The translations under genes and the position numbers were made by a program. Below the pieces are notes generated by a model. The model was not told the origin of the DNA. It did no database searches and was given only the letters and a program-made list of their open reading frames with translations. This document shows, piece by piece, positions 34,080 to 45,100 of a stretch of 64,000 bases of DNA (the stretch's first letter is position 1; each line of letters starts with the position of its first letter). Source of the stretch: Siniperca chuatsi (lineage: Eukaryota; Chordata; Actinopteri; Centrarchiformes; Sinipercidae); the NCBI RefSeq assembly GCF_020085105.1, contig NC_058047.1:20230001-20294000 (forward strand), read 5' to 3'.

Positions 34080-34735
34080 AGCAGTATATTTTGAGTGCTA
34101 CAAGTAGCCTACCTGGGAACAGTGATCGACAAGAACTTGAACCATGACCTCAACACATCTGCAATCTGAAAAAAGGGCCTGCAGAGACTTCACTTTCTGT
34201 GCAGACTGAATACTTCTAATGTGGACAAGACACTGAAGGCTTTATTTTACAAATCTTTTATTGAGTCCATTTTACCTTTTTGTTTGATTTATTTATTTTT
34301 GTATGGAAACCTCACAGTGCAAAACAAGCCAGCAAAATAATTGGGATGCAGCAGCTTTCTTTAGCAGATATCTATAACAGACAAGTTTTGCAGAAGGCAC
34401 GTTCAGTCTTAGCCAGCTCTGACCACCCACTCTTAGTGGAATTTGTTCTTCTTCCTTTCTGGGCGGAGATACAGCAGTAGGTTTAAATTTTCCTTTGTTC
34501 CAAGTGCAATAAATGCGCTTAATTTGCACTGAACCTTGACTGCACTGCTCAGCAGCACTTTATCATGGTATCCCATTCCAATGGTTTTATACTTTCAACA
34601 AACGGATACATTTTTTTTTTAAATTTAGTTTGTTGTGATTAATGTCCCCTGTCCTCTTGTATGGTGTGTTTGTGTTTTTGCCCTCTACTGTAAATCAAAT
34701 TTCCCCTCGAGGGACAATAAAGATCTGATCTAAAA
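34080..34735 (+). pseudogene. L2-like LINE relic (C-terminal reverse transcriptase end and tail)
   Basis: A broken frame reads YLGTVIDKNLNHDLNT, then KGLQRLHFLCRLNTSNVDKT and ALFYKSFIESILPFCL, then after stops FLSGRRYSSRFK and SFVPSAINALN. These are the last conserved segments of CR1/L2-type LINE ORF2. The copy ends in TTTCCCCTCGAGGGACAATA (from about 34,699), a typical LINE 3' end. Several stops; inactive and truncated at its 5' end. Confidence 0.65.
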
Positions 34736-37700
34736 TATGAATGTAGTGGCCCTTCCTCATGTTAAATAATACGGCTGGTGTTAAATTATATTTTTCTTTT
34801 TGTCAACAAATCTCAATGCATTAGTATTATTTTTGTCATTATTATTAATACTTACCTTCCCAGCCTGTCCATGGCACTTAGCTCTAAGTCCATTTGCTCC
34901 TGATGACAACATAAATCTTTAAAACAGATCATACATTTATAGTTTCTTTATTTTTTAGGGCTATATAATTTCCTTATTCAGCTGGGCTCTGTAGTTTTAG
35001 CAAATGCCACTTAAACAGGAGGAAAGAGTGCATTTGTTTGAGACCACTCTTAGCTGTGGACTAATACACATTCAGTGCTTGTGACAAAGTGGATGAGACC
35101 ACATCATTTGTCCCATTTATGTATTTCTAAACATGCATTGCATTTGTTTGTTTTGACAGTAGTTCATCTTAATCTCTACGAGTGCAAGCACTTACTATAC
35201 TAAGTTTGTGTTTAGCATTATGTTTTGCTACAGTTTCCATTATTTCCTTGTTAATTCAAAATACGGATGAGTATTGTTTAAGTTAAGTTATTGTTTATTG
35301 ATTTAGTCTTGTTGAGTATTGGCTTTCTTTGTTCTTACTTACTTGTACTGACCATGCTGTCCAGAGCCAACCAAGCCTGCTTTTATGCTGGTGCTAATGT
35401 TATTAATAGTGTCATGCTTTTGTACCAAGTATGGGGAGGATTGCATTGGGTTGAATATGTTATGTTGATTGGTATTTGTGTTTTTGCAATGGTTGTAGAG
35501 TTTTTCTTGGCAAAAAGGAACGTTTAAGTCTTGTTTGTACTGATAATGTTTACCGATACAAGTAAATAGTCATTTACCTGTTTTAGGTGTGATAGACTGA
35601 GACATACCTGAGAGAAATATGGTTCTGCCTAAGCTGATTCTTCAGTTGATTGAAGGGCCTGTTAAAGGGAGTTGTTGTTTGACAGTGAAGGGGAAAGGAT
35701 GTCCTTGTAGCTGTGTGCACATGATGTTTCCTTAAGCTGATATGAGTTGAGTTTTCCTTATTTCAGCAAAGTTAGATATTTTTTGTGTTTTTTGTTTTTG
35801 GACAACAATGGAGATATATGGCACAAAGGAATGAGCTATTTCTAGCATTAGTTACATAGGCAATACTTTTTACTAGGATCAGGTCAGGATCATTGTTGGT
35901 GTTGTTAAAACATTTTTTTTTTGCTGAAATAAAAATATAGAATATCACCAGACTTATTCCTTTAATCTTGTCATGCTGGCAACCAGTTCACAGTATATAG
36001 AAATGTATGTGAATATAAAACATTCGATTTTCGCACTATACAAACGATATCCTACATTTTATGATTAAAATGTTATGTCAACAATGAATGATAAGATCTA
36101 AGCTTATATTATGCAGAGAACACTGTTCAGTGTTTTCCTCCAGAAGGGTCATATTCTTTAGCTTTAGCATAGTCCAGTTGCATTCGGTATGATTTGACAG
36201 ACTTTGCTGCCAACAATACCAGTTAGAAAAAGAAACTGTCATAACATTATTTGAGTGTCCTCCAGATATGCTCTCCACAGGACCACACAGTCTCACCAAT
36301 ACCCTCTAAACCACAGTTTTATCATTACTGACATGTTTCAGTGCACCCACACATTTCACCTGAACAAAAGTGAAACAAATTTTTTCAGGTGAAAGTTGCC
36401 ACTGATGAGGTGACTCATCATAGTCTAATCAGTCTGTTCCCGTAAGCTTTGATGTTGTTATGTCACCCCCACTCCTCACACCCAAACCCCACCATGTTCT
36501 ACTTTCAACAAGCTGCTGTACATTGAAAGTCTACTTCAGTGGAATGACTGCTGCTTTGCTTTCGCTTGATCTTAACCTATTTAACATCTGTTTTGTATGT
36601 CATGTCAAACCCTATTTATTTTACAACCCTTTTAAGGAGGCCATTTGTGTGATTGTTGGAGTTGACGTCTGCTTGCCTGATTCCTGCTCCTTAACTCACG
36701 GCTGAGCTGTTAACCACTTTTTACAGGAAGTTGAGCCTCAGTTAGCGCGGAGGGTATCACCTCTTCATAGTAAGCTGCAGTGTGACTTTTGTTTAGTGCC
36801 ACATGAAAACCTTAGAGTAGTGATGTAGGCCCCTGAGAAATAAGAGTACTGAGAAGCTTCCCACACTCACTGTGCTCAAGTCAGGGATGGTCTGTGTGTC
36901 ATGCCCTGCTGAGATCCTGTGAGATACAGAATAAGATGAGAACAAACATGCTCACATTAAACATGTAGTGGAAACTTGGCATGTATTTTTGAATAAAATT
37001 AATGTGTGTGGTTTGGTGTTGTTCTTGCCGAGTGTGGTTGTTTATTGTCACATGTACGGTTTGTATAAAGTGATAATTATGGGACAGTTAAAATAGAGAA
37101 TGACATCATACTGTACTTGTACTGTACTGAATTGAAAGAAAGGAGTTAAAGAATAAGTAGGATTTTGATAATAAACAGCACGTACATATAAGATTTTAAA
37201 AAAGATTTTAAAAGATTTAAAAAAAAAAATACGATCTGTTATTGTGCATTTCTGACATGTAGTTTCTCAGTTACTGCAGAGGACAGTGTGGTGTTTAAGC
37301 CATTTCAGGTTTAGCAGTTTGTTCATATTTCCATTTTGTATTGAACAAAATATGAGGAAGTAAAACTTGTCATCTCCTCCTCTTGTGTTTTTCTCACTGG
37401 CTGCTGATGCTGCGGTAAGAATGTGAGTCTTAGCTAAATGTGACCTGGAAATGTGTTTTTTATATATAATAAATTATGTTTTGTCAATTACCAGTTCCAA
37501 GAATTTAAAAGGTGTAGAAATAAATGTGTTACTAATGTTTGCAGCGCTTGGCTTTTTGTTGGCAGCTGGCCCATAAACTAGCATGCGCATGATTGTCCTA
37601 AGCTACTTGTTGTGTTTGACTTGCCATTTTCTTATTTTACTACCTCTAGCAGCGACAAACTAGTTTGTATTTTGCATTGTCTCACCACAATCTGCGCTGC

Positions 37701-39303
37701 CTAAGACATAGCTTATATGTATTTGATTTTATGTAACAAACTTTTATTTAAAGGATAGGTGCACATTTTTTCAAGTCTTTTTCAAAACATTGTTCACATG
37801 TCCATATGCACATTCATATTCACACAATAGTAAAGCTGAAGCAAATATTAAGCTTCAGCAGTCTTGAGTTAGTCAAATGAAGTGGGTATTTTCCAAGGTT
37901 ACTGTCTTTTTAGTACAAAAAAAGTGTTTCCTTGCTGAGTGGCAGAGGAATAGTAAAACAAAGAGGGAATTTGTAATTAAAAGATCATAACTTTGGAAGA
38001 TACCCCCTTGTTATCCTCCGTCTCATTATAATCTTAATAAGCTACACTTAACTTGACAGTTCATGCACTGTTACCTTATACTGTATTATTTTCATCAACC
38101 GGTAAACCCACGTTGTACTTCACACTTATTTTAATTTTATACTTATACCCACTTGGTACTTAATTTATCTGACCTGTATTATAGTGTATTATATTTTTTG
38201 CTTAGTACTTCTATTCTATTCTTCCTGTGTGCACTGATGTGATAGTGAGCTGCTGTAACAAAAGAGTTTCCCCTTGGGGATCAATAATGTATTTCTGATT
38301 CTGATTGTTTTGGCTGACTCAGACTGATGAAGCCTCCTATTAGCTTTAGTTAAACTTTAGAATGTATTTTTGAACAGAATGAGGACTGTGGATTTTGTCC
38401 CCCATCTCTTACATTTGAATCACAATAGGAAGGGATCTCTTTATGGCCAGTATGGACAGGAGGAACAATTAGAGCGACAACTGTTTCAATGTACATAAGA
38501 AGATATGAGTATTATTAGTATTATTTTAAGACAGACTTGGAAAAATGCGAACCTAATCTTTAAGTGTTTTATTTATCTTCCACCTTTTTGCTATGGACTA
38601 TAAATTATGTTATATTTATTAATATGTAAATGTTTGATATAGCTTTAGCCTCTCTTTCTTCAAATTTGCAGAGTAGATTTGACAAGAACCCACAGGCTCA
38701 AAGACCATCCGCCTGAGTTTTTCTGGTTGTGAGGTTTGACAGTCGTGATGGGCAACGGTTAAACTGTGGTGGAAAAGTCTGGCCTATTGACTGCCATTGT
38801 TTGTGGAGGCCTAAGAGCACCCGTGCCACACAAGCGGCACATCACCCTAACCACTCTGTTGCATAGCCCAACTGTAGAAATAGATAGGAAAGATCGCCCT
38901 AGATATGTACAAACACTCCCATACACACACATATAAGGCATAAGATACACACACCTTCAGGTGTTGATATGTGGCATTTGTGGGAACGACCTCACTTACA
39001 TAGGGAAGAGAAATGAGACAAAGAGACATGAAACCACAAATAGTACATTTAACTGACATTGAGTGAACATATACATTCAGTGAGCTGCATTTTGTTCAGA
39101 CGAGCCATTGTTGTCAAATTCACCCTTTTTGATCTTCGTCTGATGGTTAAACTGCAGTGGGTTCTTACCTCCACCAGGTGGCATTAGATTCATGAAGAAG
39201 GCAGAATGGTTAACTAAAGCCCTTACATGAATAATGCATGATCAGCCATGTGAGGAATACATATACATACACATAGTGCTTTCTTAACTGAGTGACTGCA
39301 TAT
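34736..39303. other. Gene-poor interval with a LINE tail
   Basis: No exon of a known gene. A LINE 3' end lies at about 38,060-38,315 (GTAACAAAAGAG, TTTCCCCTTGGGGATCAATA). A small orphan frame at 35,282-35,527 is listed separately. The remainder shows nothing I can name. Confidence 0.4.
35282..35527 (+). other. Orphan short open frame, hydrophobic
   Basis: An 82-codon open stretch whose product would have two or three hydrophobic segments (SIGFLCSYLLVLTML and YVMLIGICVFAMVVEFFLA), three tryptophans and a basic end (AKRNV). The first ATG is at 35,352 (MLSRANQ), leaving a short peptide. T-rich DNA often yields hydrophobic frames by chance, and I recognise no family. Listed because it is longer and less repetitive than the other frames in this gene-poor stretch. 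Confidence 0.15.
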
Positions 39304-39524
39304 ATATTTAATTTTTTTCTGTATGCAAAGGAGGGTTGGCAAGCTAAAGTTGTCTATCCGGTAACACACCTTTCATAAACTCAGTTATCTTCTTTAAGAA
39401 ACCACAAATGTCTTCAACAGGATGTAATTGCCACGTTGCCATGATCACTTAACCCTGTCTAGCTTTGTCCAGAGCTTTTGACTGTTTAGCCTAGATTTTT
39501 AGTGTAGTTATTATTACTTGTGGA
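39304..39524. repeat. Direct repeat flanking atp8b3 exons 1-3, left copy
   Basis: About 220 bases nearly identical (about 93-95% by eye) to 41,713-41,936, same orientation, 2.41 kb apart. Long perfect blocks include AACTCAGTTATCTTCTTTAA and GGATGTAATTGCCACGTTGC. It ends at TTACTTGTGGA in both copies. Confidence 0.85.
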
Positions 39525-40302
39525 GGGGGGAAGGGGGGATCAGGAGGGAGAGGGGCAGAGAATCAAAAGTGTTGGCAAGCATGGGAAATTATTTATCAGA
39601 ATCAGATAATTTATCTCATATGTAATATAAATTTATATTGTTTATAATAGATTATCAGTGTGTTTTCTTGCCAGATTCGCTTGCAGCACGTGGAAAAAAT
39701 AGATGTCCCCTGCTCTGCTGGCCTTGGTGCCCCTCCTCCTTTCTCTTTCTCCCCTCAGGTAAGGTGCACCGGGAGTACAGACTGAGTCACCGGAGCCTTC
39801 ACCTGGGAGTGAGGGGAAGGCGGGGCTACAAACATGTTGCACCAGGATAAGGAGAAAGAGAAAGGAGGGGGGTGGATGAAACAGGTGTGTGTTATGAAAA
39901 GCAGCTGAAGAATGGTAATGAAAACAACCATGTTAGTCTCTAGCTGGGTCAGTAGGGCTTTGTGATTCAGCCAGAAGAGTTGGAAAATTTCTCAGTATTT
40001 CGTCATATAGAAAACAAGCCTTCGGTTCACCTTAGTTCCATTTTGTTATATAATCAAGTTAATAGAAGATAGGTAAGTGTTTGTAGAGCTACAACGGGCA
40101 CAGGAGTGTGTTTAGATCCACAGCAGTGATTTGTAATCTTTTGTATGTTGTGCTATGGTGTAGGTAAGCATGGTAACACAGTGTAATAAGTTACAAGACT
40201 GATAAATGTATCTTAGCAGGGGACATAAGCAACCATTTCACTCTGTTGTCTCCTTCATATAGCACAGCCGGAGTCTACAAACTTCTGAGTCTCCTCAGCA
40301 TC
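39525..40302. other. Upstream region of atp8b3
   Basis: Probably contains 5' UTR exon(s). A possible acceptor (TCTCCTTCATATAG, ending 40,262) lies 41 bases before the ATG, and another pyrimidine tract plus CAG ends near 39,759. No promoter motif stands out. Confidence 0.35.
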
Positions 40303-42109
40303 ATGTCCAATGAAAGTGCTGAATCTGGTACGTCTCTTTTGAGCTCATCCTTTATTTTTTACTCTGTGTTTACTGAGAACATTCAGAGGCGAGTGGAGTT
40401 TAGTGTTTTTGATTTGAAATGAAACATCCTAAAATATTCATATCCATTAACACAAACTATCAGTGTCATATTTATGTAGCAGCCTGCTTGTGATCTTTTA
40501 TCTAAATTGAAAGTTTCTCCTATAAGGGATCGTGTTTCTTCAGCAGATGGTATTAGTCATTTTTGCCTTCTTGAGGCTCTGAATGGGCGATACAAGAATC
40601 CCTTTGAGATATGGTTAACAGCAGTACACTACATACGCTTGCATATTAATACACATTCACAGAAGCACGCACACACATAGACACACACATCCATCTGTTA
40701 TCTGCCGATGTAAAGGATACATTAAATCATTGTGTAAATGGTCTCTGAGAGCTAAGAGTCAGTCTAATGTGTGTCTGACAGGCCTCACATGGGAGGTGAG
40801 GGCAAACAGCCGACATTACCACAAACACAAACAGAAGAAATCCTTTCTGTGCTTCTGCTGGGGGCGATACGCGGTGAGTCAGTCATGTACATGCTTCCTT
40901 CCCTCCATGGCAACCTAACACCTGTTGGCATGCTGATACATTGAGAAACATGTTGATACGATACGTATGTCTCCCTTGTGCTTCTCTCTCTCTGTGGTTC
41001 TTCATGTCTATCGCCAGGACAATGTGGTGCGCAGCTACAAGTACTCCCCCCTGACTTTCTTGCCCCTAACACTGTTTGAACAGTTCCAGCGAGTGGCCAA
41101 TCTCTACTTCCTCCTCATGATGGTGTTGCAGGTCAGATGAAGGCTCTACTGTTCTCTCTCATTCTTACACTGATAATATCTTCCTTACACTGTGATTTAC
41201 ATATCCAGTTAGATGAAATGTACCAGGAGCTATGTGTGACATAGTTTGTTGAGATAACAACTATAAATATTAAGACGGTGTAGTCCCTCATTCGTCCAGG
41301 AGTGTTCCATCGTAGAAAAGGTTTCAGTCGTAGTCATCTGGACACTGTTTTCAGAATCAAGACGTTTCGGCTCCCATCCAGAAATCATTCTCAATTGTGA
41401 AAATGGTCTGAGAACTGAAATTTAACCTATTCTGTGTTGCTTAGGCCCTGCCCTCAGGGACGAGTCTTCCTGAGTGTCTGCTGTTTACCCTGCCTAGTTT
41501 CACCTGAAACTGACCTTCTTTTGTTTCCATGATGGCCCAGTAATCAGGCCTATTGTTTTCAAACAATAGGGCCTAAGCAACACAGAGTAGCTTAAATTTC
41601 TGAGTTCTCAGACCATTTTCACAATTGAGAATGACTTCCGGGTGGGAGCCGAAACGTCTTTATTCTGAAAACAGTGTCCAGATGACTACGACTGAAACCT
41701 TTTCTACAACTATAAATATTATTTATTTTTCTGAATGCAAAGGAGGGTTGGAAAGCAAAAGTTGTCTATCTGGCAACACACCTTACATAAACTCAGTTAT
41801 CTTCTTTAAGAAACTACAAATGTCTTCAACAGGATGTAATTGCCACGTTGCCATGATCACTTAACCCTGTCTAGCTTTGTCCAGAGCTTTTGACTGTTTA
41901 GCCTAGTTTTTGAGTGTAGTTATTATTACTTGTGGAAGCAGCTTTGTGTGTGTGTGAGACTCTGTTTCCTTTTCCTTCTGTGTGTACCCATGCTTACATG
42001 TGGTTTCCAGTGTGTCCCTGCCATCTCATCCATCCCCTGGTACATCACCATCATCCCGCTGCTCACCGTACTCTCTGTGAGAGGGCTGAAAGACCTTGCC
42101 AACGACATG
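40303..42109 (+). CDS. atp8b3: atp8b3 exons 1-4: N-terminus, helices 1-2
   Basis: Exons 40,303-40,327, 40,782-40,873, 41,018-41,131 and 42,011-42,109 (residues 1-110). Exon 1 encodes only MSNESAES plus one base. Exon 3 carries [15 protein letters not shown], the P4-specific segment at helix 1; exon 4 ends LKDLANDM, the start of the actuator linker (family form is close to KDxxDD). Intron 3 holds a foldback element and one copy of a 220-bp direct repeat. Confidence 0.88.
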
Positions 42110-45100
42110 GTGAGACCACTAGTCACTCTGTAGTCCCCTCTCTCTCAGCCTGGGGGAGTCTGGGAGGGGGAATATCCCTACAGTGATGAATGCACCCACT
42201 CACACACAAATGCATGAGCTTAAACACAAATATACGACCGGCCTCACGCATGCATTTAGAAACCTGGCACTTAAGGATGTGCACGCTCTTTTCTCTCCTT
42301 CATTGTCCTCATTGACTCCTTGTCCTCTCCTCAGTGACAAAACCAGTCATCCCAGTAGCATTAATTTTCTCTCCTATCATTAAAGCGTTTCCTTTTAAAT
42401 GCAGGCGTGATGTTTTGCATGGAGAATTCTCTGGTTAAGTGCATCACTGAGTTACGGTCGTTAACAGCTCTGGGTGAAACGCTTGCTTGACCCCTCTCTA
42501 TTGACTAATCATTTAGTGGAGGGTGTAAATCTCCCAGCTGGTGTCACTGTAGAGCCCCGTAATGGTGTTTCTCCTTTCTCCTGTTCAACCTCTCATGGCC
42601 ACCCTCACTCCCTCTCACACGCTCCGTGTCCATCACTCTTTATCTGCATCCTTGTCATGCTTCTCAATCTATCTTTCTCCTCTCTCTCTCTCTCTTTTTC
42701 GGTCTGTCTCTCTCGCTCTCTCCATCTCCGGTCCAGGAAAGGAGACGCAGTGACTCTAGGATTAACTCCCAACCCTGTGACGTACTCATCTCCCAGAGGT
42801 GAGTACAAAGTTAGTGGGTTATTCTCTCAGGACTCAGCGCAGTTCCAGTTTCAAACAGCCCTCTAATGAAGCTCTAATGAAGTGTGAATTAGTGAATCCT
42901 TAAATGATCCTTTTATGCATTAGAGACGGGAAAAAACAGAGAGCATTTTCCACACCTATCGGAAGACAAGAACTATGACCAACCTTTTCAGAGATACTTT
43001 TGCTTCAGTCTGTTGACTGTTACATTCCAGATGATATGCTTTCCCATGTGGACTAATAAAGACAACTTAATAGACAAAATAATTTGTACACTACCCTCCA
43101 AAGTGTGGTAACTGCATGAGAAATGCAGTAAAGAAAAAATAATAGTGCAGTTATTTAGCACCAAAGGCCCGCTCAGACATTTTTTGCTGTATATGACGAG
43201 AGAGAGAGAGAGATGTGTCATCATTGCAAAATGTAGTCCTGAAGACACCTACTGTTGCAGGAACTACCACATAAGCGGTTTTGAGTACTTTGGTAGGTGT
43301 TTATATGATTTTGTCAACGCGATAGCAAGATGCAGTCATGACACTTTACAGGTGTGTAGTTGAGATCAAAATGAAGGCAAGGGCGCCGGAAGTAGGGTGT
43401 AGGAAGTAGGGAAGGGGCCATTGGCCCTCCCACTTTACACCCCTGGCCCACATTTGTTTTAATCTACACATAATTATTACCGGCTGCCATAGCACCCACC
43501 TCAACCTCTACTACAACTCTCTAGTTGAAAATATTGGCCTGCTCTTGTTTTTGAAACAAATCTTTCAGCATTGAAAACATTAATAACTTAGATGTAGTCT
43601 GTGTATTAAAAGGCAATCATTTTGGGAAATGCCAGTCCTATATTTTAAAATTTGATAGTGGCTTATGTTTACATTTGTGTCTTTTAAAATGAAATCTAGT
43701 AAAACATTACTTTTGATCTGTGAAAAACAAAGTTGTTGTGTTTGTAAATATGATAGCATTGTATATTTAGGAGATTTTTGACTAGCAAATTACATGAAAT
43801 TTCTGCATTTGAAAACCATTGATTATTTTTTCCCATATGCTCACTCCTTGTTTGTCCTCTGTCTCAGTTTCAGCGCAGCACAGTCAAAGGATGTGTGTGT
43901 GGGAGATTTGCTGCGAATCCACAAAGACCAAGTTATCCCTGTGAGATTTTCAGTTTATAAAACACAGAAATTAACAACAATTTAGAAAACAAAGTGTCTG
44001 AATAATCATTGTTGCATAAGTAGAGTAAGATTGCATTCATTACTTGTTAACCTACCCTATAGACAGCTGTAATAAAGTAGCATATTTATATTTATATTTA
44101 AGTATTTTCATAAAGTGGATCATTTCAGCATAGCAGCATGGAACAGCTAATGTTTGTAATATTTGAATAAATGCTCCATAGCTCTATTTGTATTTCCAGT
44201 AACTTTCCACTGAGCCCTCTCTCTTTTATTTTTCTATTTCCTCTCTCTTTCTTCCCAGGCTGACCTTCTCCTCCTGTGTAGTTCAGAGCCTCACAGTCTG
44301 TGTTATGTGGAGACAGCAGATATTGATGGGTAAGAAACACAGTCAATGTAATTAATCTGTTTTCTCATTTAATTCAATCATATCAACATCATATACATGT
44401 TTGTATGTATTAACTTGATTGATTATACTAGTAATATAGTAGTGGTGCATTTTTATGCAATATATTAAAACAAGTTAAACAATTAGGTACTACAACATAA
44501 AAAGTATGAACGTAGTGTATATAATATGTGTATATAATATTATAATAGCAAAAATAATAGCATTAATAGGAAGCTTTAAGATTTTATTTTAAAAGCGATA
44601 TTGATTGTTCTTCAGGCGGTTCTGTATCCACGGGGCCTTGAAGGCAAAAACTTGGTCATGTTTAAAGGTCTAAAATCATTTATACACTCTGGGTGAGCCA
44701 GAGGAGCCGTGCCTGCGCATCTGAGGCTTTGTGGCGGCTCGTAGAAGGGTAAAAGGTGTTTGATACATTTTTTTGTCAGATACGGTATAGCTGGGATCAG
44801 TGAAAGAATCGGTTTGCGCAATGTGACTTTGTCTTTTTGTTACCAGTTTAAAACCAGTGAGAACCATTTTGAGAGGTGAAAGTTCCTCATGGTTTATTGC
44901 AGAGTGAAGACCTTTTAATGAGTTTATATGTCTGAGAAAGAAAAGCTCAAATTTATTTCTCCTGACTACTAAACAATATGGAAATTTCCTCATTCTGATC
45001 CTCAACCAAAGAAGTTAATATTGCATAACTCTCTATATGTATACCAACTGCACACTGCCTTGACTTCTCATTATTATTTCTGATGAATGGATCAACTCTT

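Noticed and set aside
39638..39850. Coding exon upstream of the atp8b3 start
   Set aside because: The frame shows no family similarity and no donor that would join to exon 2 in phase; a non-coding exon remains possible.
39304..41936. Solo-LTR pair or LTR retrotransposon around the direct repeats
   Set aside because: The repeats do not start TG and end CA, no primer-binding site or polypurine tract is seen, and the interval holds host exons.
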